Shown here: positions 1 to 12,100 of the stretch, in pieces
Layout of the letters: each line of letters starts with the position of its first letter
Numbering within the stretch: the stretch's first letter is position 1
Source: Lineus longissimus
Taxonomy: Eukaryota > Nemertea > Pilidiophora > Heteronemertea > Lineidae
DNA length: 64,000 bases
Assembly (NCBI RefSeq): GCF_910592395.1
Contig: NC_088324.1
Location: forward strand, 684,001-748,000
Direction of reading: 5' to 3'
The notes under the pieces: generated by a model
The model's database searches: none
Seen by the model: the letters and a program-made list of their open reading frames with translations, nothing else
What the model was told of the DNA's origin: nothing
Made by a program: the position numbers and the translations under genes

Positions 1-55
1 GTAATCGTTATCGTGCGTTTGTTATTATACAGTTATTGAGATAAGACATACATAC

Positions 56-106
56 TGTCCACACATCGTTTGGTCGGGATGTTCCATAACTGAGACTCGG
101 TGCACC
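56..106 (-). CDS. U4 Cys-Trp-Cys micro-exon (RCTESQLW type)
   Basis: 51-nt phase 1-1 exon. It is the last exon seen before the gene leaves the window at base 1; by analogy two more micro-exons and another VWD would follow. Confidence 0.65.
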
Positions 107-3100
107 CTAGAGAAAAAGGTAAAGCATTAAACGACAATTAATGGTTACGAAACTTCATTCAGCTTAGAATGGATTCAATTTAGAATCCACCCAGTGATTG
201 TGTATTAATGTACAAACTCATGGCTTAAGGAATTCACACCGCACTTGCGCGTCACTCTATCATGAATGAGATCGCGATGGTTAAGTAGCTTTGGCAAAGC
301 CTTTGGTGAGGTCGCATCCAAAAAGCGAGTGCAGATAATGAAAACGAGTTGCAACGCATTTAAAATACAACACTGTTTTACCACAGTCGAGCTGCCTCAA
401 GAGGATAAACTACAGAAAGACAGATATATTTAAAAGGATAAGTGCTATGTTGTAGGCTAATCCTGTGATGTCTCATACTAACTCGGTGTGCAGATTTTCT
501 TGGTGTTATCCCAGATCTCCTCTGGAGCGCAGCGGTTGACACATTTATCCCCCGTCCATCTCTTTGCAACATTTGTGCATTCTTGAAGAAAAAGGAAGTT
601 AATTACTGGCAGTGAAAACCTCTTCCTCTCCCTAGTTAATGTTTAATCTTTCAACAGAAAAACACTTGAAACTTATAAACTTTAGTGCACCCTTTCGGTC
701 GTGTGGATGGAGATCCGTTTGCAATATCGTTTATGAAGGAAAATGATAACCGGTTAAGAAGACACGCAAAGGGATGGCAAATTTGGCAAAAATATTGGCC
801 TTTGTAGGGATGAACCAAAGGACGTTCCGATGCTTGTATAGATAACTGCAGCATATGAAAGATGCTAAGGTACGCACTTCGTGGAAACAGAGTTTTGTAA
901 AGAAAACTAATGGTATCATTTGGATGGGATGTATAGGGGCCAGGAAAACATATTACAGATACTCTAAACATGTTGACATAACCATGGAAAGCACATGACT
1001 GATGGTCCCAGACGACCTTCGTGGCGTCTGCTGGCGAGTTTATACCAGTCACGAGGTGATATATCAAGCTCGTTTCCACAGGTGAGGTGTCATTTACAAC
1101 GGCACCCATACTTGCTGCACTTACGTTTCGTGCATTTGAATCCATCTCCTTGGTATCTTTTCTTGCAGACACAGGTATATACCCCTTTGTCTCCAGGTCT
1201 GCATACAGCATCCTTGCCACAAGGTTTAAGCTCACTGGACCCTAGCTTGGCGACTGATCCTACTTTGATACACTTATAAAGTGTCGTGCAGTCGGAGCTT
1301 ATGCGCTCATCACCAATCTGATAGGTAAAAAGAATTGTTGACAATATCAGCATATGCAGAACAATGAAAAGCCCCACTACATGCTATGGTCTCTGCAATC
1401 CTGATGAGATTACGTCATACCGAAAAAGAGACGAAGCAAAGTCCATATAGTTTTTTCCTCATAAGAGTAGCAATATAAGCAGAAGTACTTATCAAATGGT
1501 TGATGAAGGTAACATTGTCTTAGACGGCGAGGGGGGCGATTTCTTCGTTTATGCAGTTTAGGGTCAAGAGTTAGACACGATCTGACTCAGTAAGGTTCTA
1601 CTCATTACCCACCGTGTAATAGTTTTTGTCTGCATCCCAACAGCCACATGACTGCTCAGGGACACACGAATCACCATCTCGGATGAAGCCTTTACTACAC
1701 TTGCAGCCTTCCATCAACTCATCCTCACAGAAGATTGGTTCGGGCTTGATACACGTCGGTTGGCACGGACGCATCTTTGACTCATATACGCTGTTAGCAG
1801 GGCACTTCATTGCTGGAAAATGACATTGATATTAATCGTATATTAACAGTAAAAAGAGAACAAGGTAGAGACCATTCGATAATGAAGTGAAAACTGTGAT
1901 GATAGTTTTAACGTCTTCATGCTTGTTTTAAGGATGTCAGGAAAGGTCTCATCATTTACAATGGCCTCACATCAGAGCCACTGCCCAAACACCAGAATCA
2001 CACAACATGAGTCAATGGACGCAGGCGCTGACCAAACACAAGATCCCCAAGAGCCAATTTACTCGGGTTGAAGTCAGACGCTCTTGGCATTTACCAGATC
2101 CTAGAGCCAATGGACCCACTCCAGATGCACTGGAACAACGCTAGCACCACTTGCTCCACACCGAAGCCAAATGGTTCTTGATTTTCGAACTTCTGTGACC
2201 AGTTGCTGTAGGCATAGCGTGACCTCAGGAATATTCCCCAATCAAATTGAGGGTTACAAGGCTAGAACTTCATTGGTTCCATTTTGATATTCGACAAGCA
2301 ATTGGAAGGCCATTATTGTAGATTTGCAGCCAAAGCATCTTTTTGAAAAGCAGAATCAGTCAAACTTACGACAGAATGTGGTTGTTCTCCAAACCTTCGA
2401 AGGTTGGTAACCATTCAACTGACATTCGCTGGCGAATTCTCCCACATCAGCGCATATCACTTCTTTAATGGACTCGGGTTTGTCCACAAAAGCGCAAGCA
2501 TCTATCTTGCAAGCAGCAAAGGCTGACTTCCAGTCTACCTTTCCGCTCTTGATGCACTCTGCGAATGGTCCAGTGGTTGACTTGATGTAACCGCAGTACG
2601 TGTCTGATGCAATGAGGGCATTGTTCTTATCCGAACATTTGATGACTGGATCCTCGCTCTTCTTACAGCTAAAGTATCAACACTATTAAATTCGACTTCT
2701 ATTTAGAATGAATGCAAAAATCTGCTATATGGTAAGACTTCCAAATTCATCTTACCTCTCTGGACGAACTATTCGAAAGGATATCACGAATAAGCTGTCG
2801 CCCACCTGTCTTATTTGAATGTGACGGTACTCATGACCGCAAGTAAAGGCTATCTGTTTGTATTCAACAAAGGGCGAATACTATTCTGAACCTTTCGATG
2901 TAATTCTGACATCGGTTGAATATTGCAGGATCCGGATTCAGATAAGACATAGTGTGGTTTGTTATGTATGTTATCAAGTTTTTATAAAGACCTACTTGAT
3001 GTTATCAAGCATAGAACTTATTATTTCAAGGTAAACAACCGATTTCTTTTGTTTTATTTGATCATATTTCGAACGGCTTGTTTGAAACATACACTTACTT

Positions 3101-6100
3101 AACTAATGGCACATCCGAGTCATCGGGAACCTGATAATTATTGAAGCTAGTCAAGGCATCTGCCATTCCATCGCAGTCACCACACATTCCAGTAAGCTTT
3201 CCAGCACCTCCATACTGCCAGTGGCCAAGAGATGTCACAATACCTCCATATTGACCACCGAATGACAAAGCGAAGGAACAGGTTGGCACTGATATCTTAA
3301 AGTCGTTGGCTCCAGATTTTGTGGCACTGAGAGTATGTCCGCCTTTGAGTTTGAGGTTAAAGGGCATTCTTTGTGTGAGGCCACTGACCTGCAGAACAAA
3401 GTTGTGCTGACTTGTTAGAGAGTGATGCAATGCCCCATATAACTGGCTAACATAAATTGTTAGATTAGTCGATGGTTGTATCGCAACTTCTGTTTGTTCA
3501 AAAATGGCTTATTATAAACCGCGAGATGAGAAATCGCGAAATCGCGAGATAAGCAATCATCATTTTCTACTTCCCTCGATCATGACAATCACCATTTCTA
3601 ACGCTGCTGTCCACTTCTCAATTCGATGAGAGTAGGGCCAAATACAATACAAAGGCTACATGCAACTGCACGTTCATCTTGACCACAAGGGTTTTTGCAA
3701 CTTATCAAGATATACTGTGATATAATATCGCGAGGTTCAGTATGCAGTATGAATCAGGATTATTTTCCCGTTAGGCCTGGCGGCACAAGTCACCATACAC
3801 ATGATTGACCGATAACACAGGGCATGTACCTGGTGAACGTCTGGTCATCGCTAAAAATAGCGCAGGATAGTCTGACTGTTACGCTCCAACTCTATAATAG
3901 TGCCAACTCTGATGGACATGATTCCAACTTCAATATGCCAACTCTGATGGAGATAGATAAGTATTCAGCCGCAAGATGTCTCTACCGGGTGAACGGTTTG
4001 TTCCAAGTCTAATATGCCAACTTTGAAAGCGAAACTTTGTATACAGTTTCGATACACGTGCGAGTCAAGATGTTGCGATCATTCCTTATACTTTCTTCGG
4101 TTATCTTTTGTCATTGTGAATTGGGGTTGGCCGGTTCCGACACGGTACGTACATGCATTGGTTCACTGATTAATCTAATGCATCTGTTCTAAGAAGTTCG
4201 TTGACTTAGCAAAATAAGTTGCTGATGATACCCTCAATGGCCACATTGATGTGCTTGGGTCAGTGACATACATTGATATGTACCTGTAACCGGGTAAGGT
4301 GTACTCTGCACAGTCTCTGTGCTCGTGCAAGGTGGCACAAAATACACGCTTTTTGACAGCAGATAGGGCCGAAGGTAAATGCGCTATCCCATGCTAGGCT
4401 GGATAGGCAGTGTTGGAGCAGTCCAAGCCCCGGCCTAGGCCTACTGCTAGAGGTTGATGTTAATAAATCGACGCTGGGCCTCCTGGAAAAAAAGGTAGTC
4501 ATCTTCAGACACTTGTCACGGGAGAGGGTACATAGGCCTACATGTATTTTCAAAAATTCTATTAAAAAAGTCGGCCTGGAAAGGGGAGGGCTGAAATTCA
4601 CCTGAAAAGAGCCACCCGCAAAGGTTCTCCGGGGGAAGGAGTATTTTTAATTTCTCTAAACATTTAGGCTCTATAGGCCTAAGGTTGATCCTGAGGCCTA
4701 AACAACCGAGATGCATTTTCTTACCTCTCAGAGAGGTAAGCTTCTTGCATTGGCGAAGCGTCCGTCGTCCGTCGTCGTCCGTCGTCTCTTAGCAGGGCAC
4801 GTTTCGTAACTACTGGAGCCATTGACTTGGTACATCTGTACCCCTATGTAATGGGACCTTAAAGACAAAATTTCGGTCCGGTCTGATTCTTCGTTTGGCC
4901 ACAAGGTGGCTTGAACCGAAAACACAAAAAGTGCTATATCTCCTTAAATAAGGGCTCGATCATCGCCAAATTTTTATCAAAGGTACATCTAATGACGATA
5001 CATGACATATCACACGGGTTTTTGAGTTGACCTACTTTTCAAGGTCACAGCTGAGGTCAAATAGCGTAAAGTAACCGTTATTGGCACATTTCGCAACTAA
5101 TGATGCTATTGACTTGAAACTTGGTACAATTGTACCTCTTAGTGAAATGACCTTGGACACCAAATTTCGGTGTGGTCTGATTATTCGTTTGGCCACCAGG
5201 TGGTTTAAACCGAAAACGGTAAAAAGGGCTATATCTGCTGAACTAATAAGAATGGCTGGATCCTTGCAAAACTTTCATCATCGGTATGTAATAAGGCTAC
5301 ACATCACCTCAGTCCAATTTTGACCAATTTGACCTACTTTCCAAGGCCACCGTGGTCAAATACTTCGCTGATGTGTCTGTCTGACGAGTGGTATGCACAA
5401 TGGCCCTGTCCATTTCATTCGAATACGGCACTTTACACTGCCATAACCAATACATCCGACCCCTTAATTTGCAGGGCAGATACAGCTCAATGATGAGATG
5501 GATGGGAAGTTTTCCTTTCACGGAGCATTTTCAACTGCTATAGCTTTTTCATCGCTTTTTCAGGACAGTGCAAAGCAGCCTCGGAGTTCGTCTGTTTACC
5601 CGATCGATGATGACGTTTACAAGGAGTTGTATCGTTTTCTGTCGGAAGACGTACGATGGCGGGAACTTTCAATGCCTGTGGAAATGAAAGCATACCAGAA
5701 GAAGATTTCTGGCAGGTACCGAATCATGAGAAAATCCAATCCGCTAAATGGGAACGACGAGGAAAGAATTGTGGAAGTCGGTGGACATAGGATAGTTCCG
5801 AGGGTATCAGAAATTGAGCCTATAGTCAGGTATTTCTTTGGCCAATATAAAGGACTCGCTGCCAAGAAACTATCCGCCGTTATATCCAGGCAATACTGTG
5901 CGATGGGAGAAAAGCTTGTGCGTCGATATCTTGCAAAAATGAAAGAGAGTCAGAGCCGAAAACCTCTCTTCTCCAACAAAGCTCCGCTTCGGCCTGTTCT
6001 GGCAAAATCAGTGATGGCCCGGATCCAAATGGACCTTGTGAACTTCTTAAACATGCCCGTAGAAATAGACGACATGAAGTACTGTTACGTTCTCTCAGTG

Positions 6101-9100
6101 CTCGACATCTTCTCAAGATATCTTTGGCTGAGGCCACTTTGCGACAAAGGGTCGCCTGGGGTGGCTGAAAAGCTGTGTGAAATATTTATGGAACACGGCT
6201 GCCCCAAAATAATCCATTGCGATAACGGCGGAGAATTCAAAAAGATGGTTAGCAGACTAGCAGAGAGGTTAAACGTAAAAATCATCAAGGGTCGGCCGTA
6301 TCATCCCCAGACCCAAGGAAAGGTTAGTTTCAATGCGCTTAAATGTTTAAAAAATGCAGGTACAGTAGGACAGATTGGAATTTGTTTCAATGGACCCCCC
6401 GGGAAAATGAATTTAACTCAGGGTCTTGGAGACATATGTAGTTCCAATGGTAGGTCCGACTGTCAGTGAATAAATTTATATCCAAATCGTCACTTTATAT
6501 TTATCGCCTGTTGTTACTGCAACCCATGAACTCCTCCATAAAATTATACGTCCCGCAGATATGAAATTCGTGCTTGTGAATAAATCTTAACGGACAATAA
6601 TAATCCTGTTCTTTGTTTTCAGGTTGAAAGGGTACAAAGAACGTGGAAAGAGAAACTCGCGTTTGACATTTCACAATTTGTGCAAACGGGCAAGGCTCAT
6701 AATTGGGTTGAAGGATTGCCGTCCTACGCAAGACTGTACAACAACTCCCCGCACGAAGCTTTTAAGAGTAAGTACACATCTAAAGGTTTTTATGATCCGA
6801 GGAGACTACAGTACTTGGTGATCTTCAGGATCCGCCATCAAATTTTGCCCCCTCCTGATACCCACCTCTGAATTATTACCCCTAGGAATTCCTATTAGGA
6901 CATGAAAGTTTTCGTCTGTGATCAGATGGACAGAAAAATATTTTGGGGAAGACAAAAGTCAGGTACATGTACCACAAAGCAATGGAAAATTGCCCGGCGA
7001 CTTTTCATGTGTACCTTTTTTCAGATAAATATTGTCCTTTTGAGTCGTACTTCGCCCGAGCGCCTTGGTTGCCTGTCAGTAAAGAAAAGAATAAGAACGA
7101 CGATGGAACAACAACCGAGGACGAAGACGAACATGAGGAGGAGGACGAAGAAGAAATGGGGGTGATTATCCTTTATAGATAATTCCTAGATGCGGGATGC
7201 AGTCATCCTTCGTCAAGCGGGTTTATTTTTGCTTGCTCCTCTTTCATGTGACAAATCAGTAAAGAGGTTCTGGTGAAATTTCTGTGTTGAGCTTCCAAGA
7301 TAGTTGAACACCTGAGCGAGAAATCACGACTTAATGCTCCGAAAAAAACGAAGGTGGTAGGTTCGAATATTTCTATGTGATATTTTCCTCGATGGGCCCT
7401 ATGTGTGCTGAAGATGAGCCAAATTGGAAGGGGGTGTTGTTTTGGCATAGAATGACCCGCACATGGAAAGTAAAATCTCTCCCGTTGTTTGTCTCATACT
7501 CTCAATGTTTTCCCGTCTTTTTCAGGTGGATACAAAAGAGAACAGTGCAACCCTGGAAGATGTTCAAGCTTTCAAAGCAGCTGCCGATGAAATTAGAGAA
7601 GAGGTCAGAAAGACTTCGAAGAAATACGCACAGAAGATGGTTAACAAAAAGCTTGGCAAATCACCTCCAACTGTATACGCAGTTGGGGATAAAGTGTTGG
7701 TGCGGATTCAAGGTAGAGAACAGCGGAAAAGTGGAAAGAAGGTGAAGGCACCAAAGGCAGTCGAGGGGGTCGTTACAAAGGCTCGGAAACAAAAGTACCG
7801 TTACAGGGTAAAATACATCCTAGATGATGCCAAAAATGAAGGATGGTTTTCGGTGAGCGATATCACGTCTATGACGCGTGAAGAAGAAGCGAAACGCCGA
7901 CCGAGAACTGCAAAGACAACAGAGGAATATCTATTCGAGGAGTATATAAAGAATACAGCGTCTTTCTCATCTGTGGAGGCAATGTTGGAATTCATTGAAC
8001 TCAACCAAGCAATTGAATGCTCAAGATTGGAACACCAGTCAAGAAATAACATGCAAGAGCGATTCTTCGCAACCATCACCAACCATGGTCTCCAGGTTAG
8101 ACGAGAAATTGAAGGCGATGGGAACTGCATGTTCGCAGCTCTCGTCGACCAGTTGGAACGCGTCGGCATAAACGATTTTAACCCGAGAACGCTAAGACTA
8201 AACATCGTAGAGTTTTTACGACGCAACCCAGGATGTCAGATGGCACCGAATTATTCTCGTTTGTGAGTGGTGACAACAGTTGGGAGGAGTACCTGAGTCG
8301 AATGAGCCGCCAAGGTACATGGGGAGACCACTTAGTTCTGCGCGCTGCTTCAGAGATGTTGAAAATGCAAATTGTGGTAATTTCGAGCGTATCTGATCGT
8401 CCTGTTACCATCCACCCTTCTGCTGAAACTACTCAGTGCCCAAGACTCCTACTAGGACACCCCTTTGAACTACATTACACGAGCCTTGAAGAAGCCCAGC
8501 ATCAGGCAGACAGTCCCAGTATCGGTGCTGCACACTTGAACCCAAATGATGCATTTACAAACGAAAGTGTGTTTGAGAGTACCGAGAATACCTCAGATAA
8601 TGTGCGTGGTTCCGTAGACTTGCAGTCCCCAACGGTGTCGATAGGAAAACCCCATGAAGGACCCGATGACCCATCAGATACTTTACCTCTGGATGCTGAA
8701 TGGCCTTTGGATGATGATGAAATAAGACAGGCTATAAGAGCGGAAAGGGGTGAAAATTTAACGGAATGGGATGCTGTCCCAGAAAATCACTGGCTCTTTG
8801 GCATAACGGGTGCGAGCATGCTGTGGGCCAGAGATGCACAGACGAGAGGAATCACACTGGAAAAGGTCAATGGGCATTACGTTTTGAATGAAGAACTGAT
8901 GGACGATTTTGACGCATTCCAGGGGAAAATGACAGCAGAGGATTATCGAAAACGCTTCAAAGACAAGCTTCTTAACATTTGGCTTGCCAAATTTCGACCT
9001 TCAACAGCTTTTCCGGAAGACGGTGATTTTCTCCTAATAAACTCAACATCAGCTAGAGAATTTGATGAGTGGAAGTGCTCCTATCTGATGTAGTTAATAA

Positions 9101-12100
9101 CAACCGTAACATGTGTAGCTTCACCTTACTTTACCGTGAACAAAGGTCTAGTTTTGTTTAGTAAATAGTCAACTAAACATATAATTAAACAGAACATGAA
9201 CCATGATTATACACTTTATGATAATTTTGATGAGAACCTCTAATTTCGTTCAAAGGCTATCATTCCAGAGATTTTTCTGACGAAAAAATATATCGTAGTC
9301 AGTAATTGTACTATCTGTATCTATTAGAAAATACATAGTAAGTGATCTTAATGTTTTTATACTTGGTTTTCTTGCTTTTTAATGTATTTGCACGGATTCA
9401 TTTTACTCAGTCATAGCACCAAAAGAGGCTAATTTTGCATTTCTAGACACTTTAGGCCATAGCTTTGTTCGAAAAAGACTAATAAGGGTCTAATTTGTTA
9501 GCTCCTTGCTCCTTGCGACACAAAAGGATGGTGTGCCTTTTCCACAAGCTAGCTTGCCAAATTAAAGGGCAATTAGACCCTAATTACTTATTTCTGTCCA
9601 AAGTTAGGGCTCTTTTTTGTCTATAAGGTTTAGAAATGCAAATCCTGCCTCATTTGGTAATCTTAGTGGTAATGGGTGTCCCCACGACTCTATCATCTGA
9701 CTAGCCACGGGTAGTTGGACCTAAGATCTTTGGATCTCAATGCCAATTGTCAACTGAGATATCCTTCATCTACGATTGTTTTATCCTTACTAATATCTGT
9801 CACAATAACCTATATCTAAAGATGATGAGCAAATGTCAATAAACATGAATAAGCAGGGACAAGTCCTGATGCAGGGCGGTCAAACAATCTTTGGAGGACA
9901 CCATGTACTTTTTCTACACTGAAAAAATCAACACGAAAATCATACAGCCGGCGCACAGGCATGTCAAATGCCTTTGCCGTCATTTTACAACCCGCATTCA
10001 TTAAACACCAAAATACCAATGGCTACAATCAAATTGTTGCTCTTTTTGTGCCCAATATCTTCAGGATGTTCAGGAAGTCAGCTGAATGGACCATGGGAGA
10101 TCTTTGCGTCCTTGCGGATAAGAAGACGAACGATCATCCTGCCTTACTTAGGCGTTTTTAAATCATTCAGACTGATTGCAAACTCTCGTATAGTTGGCAT
10201 ATTAGAGCTGCAACAAACCGTTCACCGGGTAGAGACATCTTGCGGCTGAGTACTTATCTATCGCTATCAGAGTTGGCATATTAAAGTTGGAATCATGTCC
10301 ATCAGAGTTGGCACTATTATAGAGTTGGAGCGTAACACTGACCATCGAAAGTAGGCTATAAGTTAGGTTAAATTCCACACATCGCAGAGCGGAGTCTATT
10401 TCATTTGGCCAATCAAAACAGTGATAACTCCAGACTACAGCCTCGGTCTCATAAATGTTCGCCTTTTCAGGTTCCATATTTGCAATACATCCTCTGGCGC
10501 ATGTTACTCTCACAGAGGTTGGCATCTCAAGATTTCGCATTCCGCATCTCGCGGTTTATAATTAGCCGGTAAAAATACCATTACACTTCAGTATATTGAC
10601 TGAACATTGCTTGTATTTTGATTTCGCCTATCACATGCAAATAATGCGAAAAAACCCCAATGAGAAACAAGTGAGATGTTAACGCTCTTGGATCCAAACA
10701 TCTTATTAGAGTGTGCAGATCGAGATTCTGTCTTGATGAAAGAAAAATGAACCACCACAACAATATGACAGTTCTAGCAATTTATCAAACAGCTCAAATT
10801 CATCAAAAAAAGGGTGGAGCATATACTAGTATATGAGAACGTACCCTAGTCCATCCGTCCTTGTGAAGTCTGACAACGAAACCTCCCATCTTCAGGTCCA
10901 TCATCCTACCGAAAGACACAATTGTGTTGCCTCGATATTCGTTCTTCACCTCAATGGAGAAGGAACACGCGACGTCAGAGTTGGTCGTCTTGGAGAAGAC
11001 GTATTTACAGACACCCATGAAGTCGATCATTCTGGTAAAATCGTCGTAACGATGGTAATGGGGATCTCCCCAAGCCTTGCAGGTGCAGATTTCTAGTGGA
11101 TAAAACAGACGGAGAGCTACACTTAGTATACATCAAACATCAATAATCTACATGCATCAATTTGTGCTGAGGAGACAATCAACTTCGCCACATAGTTTGG
11201 AATCAAATGAGTCTAAACACGCCTGATATACAATTTGACTTACCGTTATGATGCACCGATAATTGAATACATGTCGTTTGGATAAACGACTTTCAAGAGC
11301 AACACTTTGAGAACCAAGACAAAGTTTTAACGCGTTGTATCATTTCTACAGAGGCATTTTATCACTAATCAATTAGTTCGTTATTGGTTATTCAAACTCA
11401 ATTCCAAAGACGGACTTACTTTCTGTACAACTCTTCAATCTGAGATCCCATGATTTCGGTGGAGTACAACCTGAAGTGAAGGAAAACAAGAAAATGTGTA
11501 TTTAGCCTCGAGGTTAAGAACGAACACCTCTTGATGAGTGATCGAAATTAAAATGTCATGTAACATCTCCAAGCAAAGCTGAATGTAGATAGACAGTAGT
11601 GACTACGTGGCTTCGGTAATGTTAACAACTGCTTGCCTTGAACCAGACTTTTCCCTTCAGTGTTTTGTCTATTCTATCATCGTCTCTGAACAGCGTACAG
11701 GCTACACTACATCTGACAAAGTATTTAATGTATCAACAAATCATTTGATGTACGAGCACTTTTTCAGATTGAACATCTTGGAATCCATAATTTGAAATTT
11801 AAGGATTCGGAATTAAGGCTTCGGTGAATTATATCTTTTTACATTGAATATCCTCCAATATAATGAACTATACTTACGAGCAACACAGTCTCCTTTCTTC
11901 AACATGTCAGAAGGTTTACACCCTGAAGGTAAAATTTGAACGGAATAACTTTTATACTCTGGCTTTTCCAAATATATCTCCAAAAGGATATATGAACTTC
12001 ATTAATATAATTATCAGGTCGGAGTATACATTCTAACATTAAAACCTAACCATCATCACATTCACAATCACGAAAATCTTAATGACTGCCACCAACGGTC

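Larger units (their letters stand above)
107..3098 (-). other. Introns of U4
   Basis: The non-exon stretches 107-482, 582-1124, 1318-1612, 1813-2369 and 2669-3098 are introns. Apart from splice sites I see no further gene in them. They are highly conserved between units, as expected from recent duplication rather than function. The equivalent stretches in U1, U2 and U3 hold nothing more. Confidence 0.7.
3877..10337 (+). mobile_element. Ginger-type integrase DNA transposon (6461 bp)
   Basis: The boundaries come from comparison with the empty paralogous introns in U2 and U3. The element starts TGTTACGCTCCAAC and ends with its exact inverse, and is flanked by CTGAC on both sides where the empty site has one CTGAC. 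It encodes a DDE integrase joined to an OTU protease domain and has no LTR, RT or gag, which matches Ginger-class cut-and-paste elements (TGT...ACA ends, short duplications). The assignment to Ginger1 versus Ginger2 is not resolved; 5 bp is longer than the 4 bp I associate with Ginger1. Confidence 0.8.
3506..10567. mobile_element. Intronic inverted-repeat element, U4 copy (interrupted by Ginger)
   Basis: The intron between the VWD exons contains an element of about 600 bp whose ends are inverted copies of GGCTTATTATAAACCGCGAG, extended by imperfect CGCGA-rich sequence. The U4 copy is split at 3872-10342 by the Ginger insertion. No coding capacity seen; it looks like a non-autonomous TIR element. 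Confidence 0.6.

Noticed and set aside
651-1235. 194-codon minus-strand ORF (and the copy at 61577-62161)
   Set aside because: Reads intron and EGF exon in the wrong frame; the exon frame with cysteines is the supported one.
5498-6469. Reading 5498-6469 as one integrase exon
   Set aside because: The ORF runs past the GTTAGT donor at 6323 into intron; the catalytic Glu is only restored by splicing. The first 20 codons look like upstream intron as well.
3877-10337. LTR retrotransposon (because of the integrase)
   Set aside because: No reverse transcriptase, RNase H, protease or gag; ends are inverted, not direct, repeats.
10202-10540. 112-codon minus-strand ORF across the Ginger right end
   Set aside because: It spans the insertion boundary and is mostly TIR.
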